Shown here: piece after piece, positions 34,434-45,285 of the stretch | Numbering within the stretch: the first letter of the stretch is position 1 | Layout of the letters: the number at the start of each line of letters is the position of its first letter | Assembly: GCA_024138015.1 (NCBI GenBank) | Contig: JAMXBB010000002.1 | Coordinates: 51,544,203-51,608,202, forward strand | Direction of reading: 5' to 3' | Length of the DNA stretch: 64,000 nt | Source of the DNA: Lumnitzera littorea | Taxonomy: Eukaryota; Streptophyta; Magnoliopsida; Myrtales; Combretaceae | Made by a program: the position numbers and the translations under genes | The notes under the pieces: generated by a model | The model's input: the letters and a program-made list of their open reading frames with translations, nothing else | Told to the model about the DNA's origin: nothing | Databases searched by the model: none

Positions 34434-37046
34434 TGAATAAAATATAGTCATATGTTTACTCATAATCAATTGACATTACAACAACATTACTTATACTTTA
34501 TGAAGACTTAAATGAAATAGAGACGTAAGATATATAGATATATATATATATATATAACATGTATATGTACATATATACAGACATATACATTCCTTTTTAG
34601 TAGAGTAGTGAATTTGACAAACTAGATCACATTTGATTGACCTTATTCATGCAATTTACTTTTGTTTTTTATTTTATTTCACTCATGAAATCACGATTCT
34701 ACTAAAGATAAATTTATATTTTCAGTAAAGTTAGTAGAATCATTTAGAATTATAAACTTATAAAATTGTACATTCAAATCTATATTTTATTAAAAGCTTA
34801 TACTTATACATTTATAAGTTCATTTTAATTAGGAAAAAATTTCATAAAATGATCATAATCTTATAAAAACAAATAGTTTGACTTATGATTTTAACAATCT
34901 TAAATACCATACACCACTCGATTGTCTAGACATTATGGTGAACTAGAATTCCTAATGTTAACGAAAAAACGTTTATGTTTAATTTGATTGGCCTTTTACT
35001 TGATCGATAGGTCTCCTTCTTAGAAATAGCTTAAGCAAATTGTAGATGATCAAATATTTTCAAATACGTCTCAATGATGGATCTTATAAATCCTTGAGAA
35101 GTTTGAATCAAACTTTTGAAAAATTTAAGCCAAGTTAGGACACACCAAAATACAACCGTACTTATTTGTTAATTCACTTATATCCTTTGGATCTCTCACT
35201 TACTATTAGTCTATATGCTTGCTCAGCGAGAAAGTGTTCATTAAATATTATAAATCATGCATACTAATATATAAGTATAATTATTAATTATGTTTAAATA
35301 TATTATGATAATAATGGATAGTATTTGAAAAAGTTACCACTTACATTATCTTATATCCAAAGAAATGGATCCTTTGAATTCTTTTTTCTCTTAACATTTC
35401 TCAATTTGCAAATTAACATTTAAGATTATTTAAAATTTTAAAATATTTAATAATATTATTTTCTTTATTATGGTATTAATTTTTTATTATACATTATATT
35501 AGTAACATTCTAAAGAAGTAAGTTGAGGAAAATTCAAAGTATATTAAAAAATAAAAAAAAAATATATACATATATATATACATACATGTGATGCGTATGT
35601 TAACATTACCCATTGCATCTTTTTTTCCTTGCCAATGGACAACAGACAGGCAAATTACGCCCTATTGTACGAAATGGGAGCTAAGACATTAGCATTGTAC
35701 TTAACGTACACAATCAACGATAAACCCAAATGACCTACAACAGTGCAATGATTAAGGCTAAGTAACTAATTACTGAGAATAGCTGAAATAGTACCACCTG
35801 TGCCTATATCTGACAAATCAAATCCTTATTAACTTAGCAAGTTCAGGTGACATCGCAATGCTTACGTTGTCCTATCACACCTTTGCATCGTGTCAGAACA
35901 TTATTATTATGCAATCTTTTACTTGAGATTTCATTTTCATCACAGGAGAGAGGAACCCCCCGATATTACCGTCGTTCGACGAGTTACTATAATTCAATGG
36001 AGCATGTGTTCTGTCCTGTACTGTTTGCATTAATAATTTACAAAATGAAAAACCAATCACTGGTGTCCACGTCAGGTTACAAAAAATTGAAAAAACTGTG
36101 TAGCAAGGAATGAAAGTGACGGATGCATGAAAGGAAGCTGCTTTTGCATTCATTCAGGTTATGGAAGAAAAGAAAGGAAACAGTGACTGACTGTGACTGA
36201 CTGTTCGATCACAAGACATGGCATGTTGCTTGCTTGCTAAAATCCAACGTAATTTTTGGACTGTCGTCATTGAGCCATTTACTCACTCATGAGCTTTGGC
36301 CTAACTTTTTAAGCTTGAACCCCGTTTGCTCCATGGGTTGATTAAATAAGAAATAAATTCTGCATCAGGATCATGTCCATGGGCCCCTGGCCATGGTTGT
36401 GCACCGGAAATACTTGCAAAATAGAGAAATTATTTTGGAAAATACCAATTTGAATTTCGCGGTTATTCTTTAGAAACTAAATGAAAAATAATTTTGTGTA
36501 TTTTTGTTTCCAAAATATTTATTGAAATTGAAAAGCGTGAGCAGTTCTACTCTTCGACTGATGCATTTTCTTTTACATCTCCTAATTTTTGGTAGGTATT
36601 GTTGCGTTTACGAAAGCCAACCTATCAAATAAGTCAGATTAATTACCATAAAAGGATGATTTTGTTCCTAAAGAAATATCTTTCCTGTTCATGCCATGTA
36701 GCTTCCCAATCTGTAGAATTAAATAATTTAGTTGATTTTACAATCTCAGCTTACAAATTAATGTTGTAATTAGATTGCCATAATTATGCAGAAGTGGAAC
36801 AACAAATAGGTTGCACTTATTTTAACAATGCTATTTAATGATATTATGACACATTTAAAATGCATTAGATATCTTATATAACATACTCCATAGATCCATC
36901 TATCATGTGATCCCAGCCAAGTGGGTGGTGAAAAAAGGACTAACTTCACACTTGCTTAAGTGGTTCACAAGGAAAGTAGTAAACAAATTTAGGCTAAATT
37001 TGGTGTTGTATATCTAGCTAAAATTAGATTGTTTAGGATCTATGTT
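34434..37046. other. Gene-free stretch before the second copia
   Basis: It is AT-rich with an AT microsatellite at 34531-34556. A somewhat more balanced segment at 35620-36420 holds short ORFs on both strands (35847-36113 and its antisense) that match nothing I recognise. This segment has the least transposon-like look in the window and may be original intergenic DNA. Confidence 0.5.
34531..34556. repeat. (TA)n microsatellite
   Basis: A TA-repeat run with one GA interruption. Confidence 0.85.
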
Positions 37047-37053
37047 GAAAATG

Positions 37054-37372
37054 TGTTATAGATACAGCAGTATAACTTATTTTAATTAGTTTGTTTACTG
37101 TAGTCTATTAGCAATAGTAGGAAGTTTGTTAGGTTTCTATTATTAGTTTAAGTTGGTTTTTTTTTTTTTTTCTTACTGTATATAAGGACTAATATAGAAA
37201 ACTACAAGAGAGTTACACACTACATTTTCACAATTCTTCATTTCCATTCTTTCTCCATCTAAAACCACTTACATAAGTTCTTCATCTCCATCTGTTCTCG
37301 TCTAAAGTTTCTACTCGTAGTTGCACTTATTTAAACTACAAACACAATACTATACGAAAGAAAGTTTTATCA
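37054..37372 (+). repeat. 5' LTR of the second copia
   Basis: Starts TGTTATAGATACAGC and ends GTTTTATCA. It lacks a 13-base segment present in the 3' LTR after AGTTAG. A T run lies directly before the TATA box. Confidence 0.93.
37179..37186 (+). promoter_or_regulatory. TATA box of the second copia 5' LTR
   Basis: TATATAAG follows a long T run within the LTR. The same box stands at 41962-41969 in the 3' LTR. It is the likely core promoter for the element RNA. Confidence 0.65.
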
Positions 37373-37384
37373 TGGTATTAGAGC
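37373..37384 (+). other. Primer-binding site of the second copia
   Basis: TGGTATTAGAGC directly follows the 5' LTR and differs by one base from the initiator-Met tRNA complement TGGTATCAGAGC. Confidence 0.85.
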
Positions 37385-37394
37385 TGTTGTAGCT

Positions 37395-38608
37395 GGTGTT
37401 AGTACGAGCAATTCACCTCTTGAAGATATTAATTCTCCGTTTTACATTCACCATTTAAAATCTCAAAATTCAGTCTCCATTATTCCAGTGTTATTTAGCC
37501 TTAACTATAATACATGGAGTTAATCGTTTTTGTTGGTTCTTTCCATACACAACAAGGTTGGCTCTGTGGATGGATCAATACTTGAACTAGAGAAGATTGA
37601 CAAGCTGTATTCGATTTGGAGTAGATGCAATAATTTATTTATTGCTTGGATTTTACGATCAATCTCACCATTGATTGCATCAACGATGATTTATATGCAT
37701 TCAGTCAAACAGATTTGAGACAAATTAAAGGTACGTTTTGCTTAGCATGATGATTCAAGAATTTGCCAATTGTATCACATGCTTAACACTGTTGTTCAAG
37801 GATCGAAAAGTGTTGATGAGTATTTTACTAAATTGAGTATCATTTGGGAAGAACTTAGAAATTTTCGATTACTGCCACATTGTTCATGCGAATCTTGTAA
37901 TAATAAATGTTTTGATAGATTTGTTGATATGGCTTAGAAAGATCATGTGTTTAAGATCTTAAGTAGATTAAATGAGAGCTTTTCAACGCTTCAGTCTTAG
38001 ATACTTGTGCTTAAGCCTTTTCTTTCTTTAGATGAGGCCTATAATTTGGTTGTTCGAGATGCGTTCCAAAGGACTAATAGGTCGAAGGATTTGGTTTTGT
38101 CAGAGGCCTCTACTATGGTTAGTCTTAATACAAGTAAACAATGGAGTAGCGGAGATGTCTTTTGTAGTTATTATCATAAGAAAGGGCACTTGAAGGAGAA
38201 GTGTTACAAACTTATTGGATATCCTCTGCATTTTAAGCAAAATAATAGTGTTAAGCTGCGTAGTTCTGGTATTAATCATGTTTTTTCTAGGCACAATTTT
38301 GCTGAACCAATACATACTGGTGTTGACTCTTTTTCTTCTTTGAGTGGTTTAAATGTTGGTAATATTTCTTCTTCTAATGTGCATCAATTAGGGCTTAATT
38401 TTTCAAAGGATCAATTACTCAATCTTTTGAGTATGTTACATATTTCTAACTCTAATCCTTCTAGTGCTGCTTTGCCAACTTTAGCTTTAAGTTCATTGGT
38501 TGTTTTGCAAGAAAAACTTCTAGATAAAGCTTCTATGAGTCATATGGCAGGTACATATTGTTTCTTTTCAAGTCAGCAACTTGTAAATTCCTTTGTGAAA
38601 GCTAGTTA
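37395..38608 (+). pseudogene. Copia gag with CCHC knuckle, several stops
   Basis: One frame reads almost the whole way: SPFYIHHL, the LNYNTWS motif, VGSVDGSI, SIWSRCNNLFIAWI and LYHMLNTVVQGSKSVDEYF, then KDHVFKILSRLNESF. This is the UBN2-type gag of plant copia elements. The zinc knuckle at about 38162-38215 reads CSYYHKKGHLKEKCYKLIGYP-like text with the second Cys changed to Tyr. ORF 38007-38609 (200 codons) is the longest open part. In-frame stops at about 37521, 37718, 37935 and 38000 break it. Confidence 0.9.
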
Positions 38609-38990
38609 AATACTTGATTTAGGTGCTACTAATCACATGGTCAGTTCTATTTCAATATTTTAATCTAATAAAGCGATAAAGGATCAATAGATTTTCTTGC
38701 CTACTGGTCAGCAACTCATTGCTACTCATGTTAGGATATGATTTTTTTCATTGGCCATGGTTTTACACAATATGTTATTCATTCCACTATTCAAATATAA
38801 TTTGATCTCTATCACCAAGTTGTTACTAGATTACGATTGTGTTGTTCTTTTTATAAGGAATGTTGCTTTTATTCGGGACTCTTTCGATCAGAAGGTGATT
38901 GGACGAGCTAAAGCAAAGGGTGCTCTATACTTATTGGAGCAGCAACCTAGTTCCGGTGGATCTCTTTTCTGAAACCGATACTTTTTCAGC
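38608..38990 (+). pseudogene. Copia aspartic protease
   Basis: LDLGATNHM (about 38614-38640) is the copia protease motif D-S-G-A-T-x-H with Ser changed to Leu. Later text includes VLFIRNVAFIRDS and IGRAKAKGALYLLEQ. The frame changes near 38930-38980, so protease and integrase are no longer joined. Confidence 0.83.
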
Positions 38991-39049
38991 TGAAAGGTGT
39001 GTTAACAATGTTTCTGTTTCAACTGTTTTGTCAAGATTGCCTAAGACTT

Positions 39050-39900
39050 TTGATGTTTGGCACTATTGTTTTGGTCATTAGTCTTTTGATCATATGAAAC
39101 AAATAAGTCGGGTTGACAAGGTTGTTAAGTGTATTCCATTTCAATGTGTAGTTTGTCCTTTAGCTAAACAAAAGCATTGTTCTTTTCCTTTCTATGCTAA
39201 GAATATAAATGTACCTTTTGAACTAGTTCATATGGACATTTGGGGACCTTATGTTGTAGTTTCTCTTCAGGGATATCAATATTTTCTTACAATAGTTCAT
39301 GATCACACTCGAGTTAGATGGGTTTACCTCATGCGTTCTAAACACAAGGCTTCTATGGTTGTTAAGTCTTTTTGTACCATGGTTTTTGTTTAGTTTAGTT
39401 CTTGTGTCAAGACAATTAGAAGTGACAATGGTCTAGAGTTTATGTTAAATCAATTTTATACGCCTAAAGGAATTGTGCATTATACATCTTGTATTGAAAC
39501 ACCACAACAGAATGGTGTGGTAGAGCGAAAGCATCAGCATTTATTATCTACTATACGTGCTTTGCTCTTATAGGCTTCTCTTCCATTATGTTTTTGTGGA
39601 GATACTGTTCTTACAGCTAGTCATATCATTAATTAGTTGCTAATAGATGTGTTGAATGGTATCTCACCTTATCAGATGTTATACAGCAAATCTCTATCAT
39701 ATTCTTATCTTCGTGTTTTTAGCTCACCATGTTTTGCATCCACCCTTATGAGGAATAGAACAAAGTTTGATCTACATACACATCCTTATATATTTGTTAG
39801 ATATCCAACAACTGTTAAAGGGTATCGTTTATATAGTCTAGTTCAATAGAAATATCTTGTTTCTCAGGATGTTCATTTTGTTGAAAATATTTTTCCTTTT
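39050..39900 (+). pseudogene. Copia integrase, catalytic triad intact, point stops
   Basis: The pre-integrase reads WHYCFGH then CVVCPLAKQKH (the zinc-binding His and Cys pairs are visible). The core is in one frame: VHMDIWGPY (Asp 1), IRSDNGLEF (Asp 2) and TPQQNGVVERKHQ (Glu). Then come NGISPYQMLY, the LRVFSSPCFAS motif and a C-terminal KGYRLY segment. Stops at 39079-39081, 39391-39393, 39571-39573 and about 39637 are all in this frame; three of the four stand where related elements usually have Gln. Confidence 0.9.
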
Positions 39901-40311
39901 TAGCTATATCCTTTCTTGGATGACTCAACTCATGAATCCACTTCTCTTCCTATATTTGACTCCTCTTATATGGATCGTTTGTTCTCTCTCTTTCCTCATG
40001 ATACAACAATGTAATACACTCTTGCTAATGAAACTGGAGCTCTTTCAGGTGAAAATACTACTATTGTTGAGTGTTCAAGGCGTAGTGTTCGTGAAAGAAA
40101 ACTTCCTTTGTATCTTACTAATTATCATCATCATTTGGTCTCTTAGAGTTCTCAATACACTACTTTATGTTCTTCTACTATACATCCTCTTAGTTCTGTA
40201 TTAAGCTATGATGCATTGTCACTTGCTTATTGTGCTTTTGCTATATAATTGACTCAACATAGTGAGCCTACTAATTATCACCAAGCTAAGTCTCTTGTTC
40301 CTTGGTGTTAA
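39901..40311 (+). pseudogene. Linker between integrase and RT, degraded
   Basis: It is low-similarity, Ser/Leu-rich text with several stops. In copia elements this inter-domain stretch is poorly conserved. No motif. Confidence 0.6.
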
Positions 40312-41195
40312 GCTATGGATGAGGAGCTAGAAGCACTGAAAAACAATAATACTTGGAGTATAGTTCTTTTGCCTATTGGCAAACGTCCTATAGATTGCAA
40401 GTGCGTGTATAAACTCAAGACTAAACTTGATGGTTTTATTGACTGTTACAAGGCTTGTCTTGTAGCTAAAGGGTATAGTCAAAAGGAAGGCTTTGACTGT
40501 ACAAAAACTTTTAGCTCAGTTATTAAGCATACTACTGTTAGGCTTTTCTTTTGTTTAGCTACAATTTTTAATTGGCATGTGCATTAGATGGACGTTCACA
40601 ATGCTTTTTTGAATGTTGATTTGCACAAGGAAGTGTTCATGGAACTTCCTCAAGGTTTATCTATCTCTACTCAATCTTCTTCTGGTGCTAAGCTTGTTTG
40701 TAGGCTTCATAAATCCCTTTATGGTCTCAAGCAAGCTTCACGACAATGGAATGCAAAGCTCACTCAATCACTTTTGGCTTATGGCTTCACTTAGTCCTGT
40801 TCTGATTACTCTTTATTTGTTAAAGGTTTGACTGATGACATAATAATTGTTTTGGTTTATGTTGACGATATTGCCATTGCAAGTAAAAACCTTCAGCTTA
40901 TTGATCAGTTCAAGGTTTTCATGCACTCTCAGTTCAAGATTAAAGATTTAGGACCTCTCAAATATTTTATTGGTCTTGACCTTGCACGATCGTCTGATGG
41001 GTTAGCTCTTTCTCAGCAAAAGTTTTCTTTTAATTTACTTACTGAGATTGGTTTCCTCGGGTCTAAGGCAGCAACCACTCCTATTGTTCCTAACCATAGG
41101 CTTTCTAGAGATGATAGTTCGGATTTTGTTGATCCTACTAGATATCGCAAAATTGTTGGTAAACTTCTCTATCTGTATATTACTTGACAGGATTT
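40312..41195 (+). pseudogene. Copia reverse transcriptase, active site intact, three point stops
   Basis: All in one frame: MDEELEALKNNNTW, RPIDCKCVYKLK, KACLVAKGYSQKEG, MDVHNAFLNVDL (first Asp kept), LHKSLYGLKQASRQW, then LVYVDDIAIAS at about 40852-40884 with both catalytic Asp residues. These are followed by FKIKDLGPLKYFIGLDLA, TTPIVPNHRL and RYRKIVGKLLYL. Only stops at 40585-40587, 40792-40794 and 41185-41187 interrupt it. They sit where the family usually has Gln, Gln and Arg. Confidence 0.92.
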
Positions 41196-41812
41196 AGCCT
41201 ATGCTATCCATGTCCTTAGTCAATTTATGGATTCACCACGTCAAATCCATCAGCATGCTTGTGATCATGTGTTACGGTATATTAAAGGAACAGTAGGACA
41301 GGGGATTTTCTTTTCCAAGCATTTTGATTTGGTTATCCGAGCTTATTATGATAGTGATTGGGAGGGGGTTATCTTGATTCTTGATGCTCTATAACTAGCT
41401 TTTGTGTCTTTCTTGGAGATTCTCTCATCAATTGGATGTTTAAGAAGCAAATGACTGTCGCCCAAAGTTTTGCTGAGGCAGAATACCGAGCTCTTGCTAC
41501 AATTGCTTGTGAAGTTCTCTAGCTAATTGCTTTGTTGAAAGAGTTTCGTCTTACTTATCCTTTGCCAGTACAACTCTTTTGTAACAATCAGTCTTCTATA
41601 CATATCACTAAAAACCCGATCTTCCATGAACAAACTAAGCATCTTTAGATAGATTTACATTTTGTGCGAGACAAAGTGATTGAAGGTGTCTTGTTGCCTA
41701 TCTATGTTTCCTTTACTAATCAACTTGCTGACATTTTCACCAAGGGCTTAGTAGCTGAACGTTTTACTTCTCTCCTTGTCAAGATGGGAGTAATTAACGT
41801 TTACTCTCTCTC
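41196..41812 (+). pseudogene. Copia RNase H, one frameshift and stops
   Basis: DLAYAIHVLSQFMDSPRQ-like text leads into YYDSDWEG (acidic pair kept). A frame change falls in the G run at about 41360-41368. The new frame continues ITSFCVFLGDSL, AQSFAEAEYRALA (Glu kept), CNNQSSIHITKNP, FHEQTKHL and DIFTKGL. It ends near the purine tract at the 3' LTR. Confidence 0.9.
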
Positions 41813-41822
41813 TTGAGGGGGG
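41811..41822 (+). other. Polypurine tract of the second copia
   Basis: A GAGGGGGG-type run stands directly before the 3' LTR start TGTTATAA. Confidence 0.8.
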
Positions 41823-42155
41823 TGTTATAAATACAGCAATATAACTTATTTTAGTTAGCTGGTTAACTTAGTTTGTTTACTGAAGTTTGTTAGCAGTAGT
41901 AAGAAGTTCCTTAGGTTTCTGTTATTAGTTTAAGTTGGTTTTTTTTTTTTTTTCCTTACTGTATATAAGGACTAATACAAAAAACTACAAAAGAGTTAGG
42001 CACTACATTTTTACAATTCTTCATTTTCATTCTTTCTCCATCTAAAACCACTTACGCAAGTTCTTCATCTCCACCTATTCTCGTCTGAAGCTTCTACACG
42101 TAGCTGCATTTATTCAAACCACAAACACAATACTACCCGTAAGAAAGTTTTATTA
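41823..42155 (+). repeat. 3' LTR of the second copia
   Basis: It is the partner of 37054-37372 and ends TTTTATTA (the other ends TTATCA). It carries an extra 13 bases (CTGGTTAACTTAG) flanked by short TTAG repeats. A TATA box stands at 41962-41969. Confidence 0.92.
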
Positions 42156-42160
42156 GAAAC

Positions 42161-44227
42161 GTTCAATATGACGCTACTCTTGTGAATAACTTACAATCGC
42201 AAGGGACGGCGACTGGAACCAGGGGGATTCTGAAATTTATTGTATTCTACTAATAATAAATTCTGCCGCAGGGTAGAAAATAAGGAATTGCCTTCTCCCC
42301 ATCTCTGAGCCTTTACATTATATATTACATATTGTAGTAGGTTGTAAGGTATCCTCTACTTTTCCAATATATATAGTATAATGCGAACTTAATTTGTACA
42401 GTATACATAATTAATATATAGAATTCAAGTAAAAAATATAATGGAAATTCAACTAAGTTGATCTAATTTATGACCTATTATATTAAGTAAATATTATGTA
42501 AAATAGTCCAACCACCTTAAATCTTGAATTGAATTGAATTGACAGTCGGTTTATATTTGCTGTACTAATATCTTGGAACCTATATCTTTTAGGTTTCAAA
42601 ATAGCCTATACGTTGGTTTGATTGGTTGCTGTATAGAGAATAATTATTTGATGTATTTTGGCGTCTCAACTCAATTTTCCTTTTATTTTTCAAAACTAGA
42701 GTTGCTCCTTTCAAAATTTTTTACTGATCACTCTTTAAAAATTAAGCAACAAGCGTTATACGGAAAAAAAAAATAGAAAATTTACGAAATTTGGATAATA
42801 CACGTAGTATGAATGCCAAACACACAAATGAAGTTATTTAAATTCTGACAAATAGGCATTTTAGTTCTTAAAATTTGATTTTGTATAGTTAAGCGACTGT
42901 CATATTGAATTCACGCAATTTGATCCCCAGATTTTTCTCTCTACTTACAAGTTGATGACATCACAAATTGAGTAGCAAATTCAATTGACCTATGGATGAA
43001 ATGGAATCCGTCAATTCCTGTACATCATTTCGTGTTCAACAATTTCCTCTCTATCCTATCATTAATTAATAACGAATTACTTAAAATCAAATGCCTAATA
43101 TCATAATTTAACACACTCAGTTCATGGGTTAAATTGTCTTTGGAGGCGCAATATTGTGCTAGGCAGCATAAAAGGACTGGTAATTTGTCATGAAATATGT
43201 TGCACATCCAAAGAAGAAAATCGACGTCGCAAGCGGGAAAAGAATAGAAGTATTGATTTTTCTTTTCTTTTTTTATAGGAAGGCATTAGGATAGTAACCT
43301 AGATAACGAAATTCCTGTAATAACGTCTTATCAAATCTTAACTTTTAACACATAATTTCAAAATGAAATAGAATCATAAGGACATAATTTGCCGGGGGGG
43401 AATGAAAAAGATAATTGTGGGTGACATTGTTAATGCCTTTCGATTTTCACCATGTACGCACAACCATTGATGTATAGCCAAAGTCTAGCCATTTCATTAC
43501 ACTGAGGAAGCCCAAGATCAGATGCTTAAAGACCCAAATCCGTTTGTATGACATGAGAACTTTGCTTGTCATCCTTGAGAAAAGTCTTGAGAAGCATTAA
43601 CATACGCCAGCAATATGTTAACGGCCAAAGAAATGGGGTTCTTCATGGGTGGGAGAACTACAGAACAGACGACCTAAGGAAAAATTCTGGGAGCTTAGCG
43701 TAAGACATACTTATGTTTGGACGGAGGGGAAAAAATTGAGGGAAAGAATTAAAAACGAAACAATTCTTTTTTATTTTTTCCCCTCATTTGAAAAAGTGGA
43801 TGGAGGGAAATTTTAACTGAAATTTTTTCGAGTCCTAACTAAAATCAGTTCCTTTTAATTTGGATAGAATTTGCAAGGAAAATATCTGAATTCACCTAAA
43901 TGTCCTTTTACTAAAAAGACTTTTTCAAGTTTTAAGGATAGTTTCGTATATTAGTAAGTTTAAAAAAAAAAAAAATTCTAATACACTTCTCATCCACAAT
44001 GATTTCTTTCTATTTTCTATTTTCCTTCCATTTTCTTAATTTGTATTTCTTTCATCTCATTTTCTTTTTCCTTTCAATTTCTCTTTTTATCCCAAATATA
44101 GCGTTAGAGTTGAGACAAACCAAGATCCCATGCTCAAACTTGATAAAACTTATGTACCCTAAATTTGGACTTATTTGTGGACCACGAAACTATAACTTGA
44201 AGTCTCACATTTCAAATTATAACCATG
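42161..44227. other. Gene-free stretch with a possible small TIR element
   Basis: No coding motif is seen. The 42161-43700 part has no repeat partner in the window and may be original intergenic DNA. It includes short C/G-rich runs near 43392. Confidence 0.5.
43711..44105. mobile_element. Possible MITE with purine/pyrimidine-rich inverted ends
   Basis: The left end TTATGTTTGGACGGAGGGGA and the reverse complement of the right end (CTATATTTGGGATAAAAAGA) are similar, and the flanks are AG-rich and CT-rich respectively, a known plant MITE look. No convincing target duplication was found. Confidence 0.4.
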
Positions 44228-44400
44228 AAAAAAAATAATAAAAAGGGCTTTCCAAAACATATTATGTTCTTGGGCCGTGAATAGAAAGGCCTTTCAATTT
44301 TTTCAATATGCATTTTTATATAACCAATAAGGCATTTTTTTCGGAAAAGCACCTTCTCTTATTAAAACAAATACAAGGAAGGTGCAAGCATCTTCGTCTT
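44228..44400. repeat. Left terminal inverted repeat of the MULE
   Basis: It matches the reverse complement of about 50690-50884. The outer 70 bases align well; the inner part shares 'caccttc'-type subrepeats rather than strict collinearity. Confidence 0.75.
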
Positions 44401-44666
44401 AATTAAAGTAGTGAAGGCGGACACCAAAAATAAAACCCTATTTCTCCAAACGGAATCCATTCGAACACTTAAAAAAACAAAAAAAAAAAAAATCGCTTTC
44501 TATCCATCGACCTCTCAAAACAATCTCAAGTAATCTCTCTTTCTTCAACCATTTTTTTTTTCCTTTGGCGAAATCTTCTAGAAAAATTAAAGGTATATGC
44601 TATTTTACTCTTATAATATCTAAATTTACTTGCATTTTCATGGAATTTGACAAACCCTGACATAGA

Positions 44667-45285
44667 TGTGTGATTATATATAATGATGTATTTTTCCCAT
44701 ATAATTGTTGATTTTGTGTGTGTATATTAGTATAATAACAAGTGGTTATACAATTATTATGTAATATGTATAAAGTGATTTGCTATAGTTATGGATCAAA
44801 TCCATTTGTGTGAATTGCACAATGTAGCTCTAAGTATTTGATAAAATAGTTGTAAACAGTTTGTTTGGTTAAGAGGATGAATAATACCATGAGGTTGAAA
44901 TGTACATTGTTACAATGTACTCCAAGCTAACCAATATGTTACTTGTGCAATGAATAGGTTAAGAGGATGGGTAATACCATGTGTGATTATACATAATGAT
45001 GTATTTTCTCCATATAATTGTTGATTTTGTGTTTGTATGTTAGTATAATAACATGTGGTTACACTATTATTAAGTAATATGTATAAAGTGATTTATTGCA
45101 GTTATAGGTCAATGTCCATTTGTGTAGATTGCACAATGTACCTCTAAGTGTTTGATAAAATAGTTGTTGAGAGTTTGTTTGGTTAAGAGGATGGGTGATA
45201 CCATGTGGTTGAAATGCACATTGTTACAATGCACTCTAAGCTAACTGATATGTTACTTGTGTTGTGAATAGGTTGAAAATGGTGG
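44667..45285. repeat. 313-bp direct tandem duplication
   Basis: Copy 1 (44667-44979) and copy 2 (44980 to about 45285) both start TGTGTGATTATA and end near 'gaataggtt'. They share blocks such as 'aatgatgtattttt/ctcc' and 'gtaatatgtataaagtgatt'. The second copy runs into the transposase start, so the duplication lies in the presumed leader/promoter region. Confidence 0.9.

Larger units (their letters stand above)
37052..42155 (+). mobile_element. Ty1/copia retrotransposon, nearly full length, plus strand
   Basis: It is 5.1 kb with short LTRs (about 37054-37372 and 41823-42155) that agree at roughly nine bases in ten by eye. The primer-binding site is TGGTATTAGAGC and the purine tract GAGGGGGG. 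Gag, protease, integrase, RT and RNase H are all present in copia order. The target duplication is GAAAA (37047-37051) versus GAAAC (42156-42160), four of five matching. Damage is mainly single stop codons plus about two frameshifts, so it is younger or less decayed than the Sirevirus-like element. Confidence 0.93.

Noticed and set aside
35847..36153. Two antisense ORFs of 88 and 86 codons
   Set aside because: No recognisable motif, mutually overlapping, and no supporting gene structure.
43711..44105. MITE call with an 8-bp target duplication (CGTAAGAC versus CGTTAGAG)
   Set aside because: The two candidate repeats do not sit at equal distance from the inverted ends, so I kept the element only as a low-confidence possibility without a target duplication.
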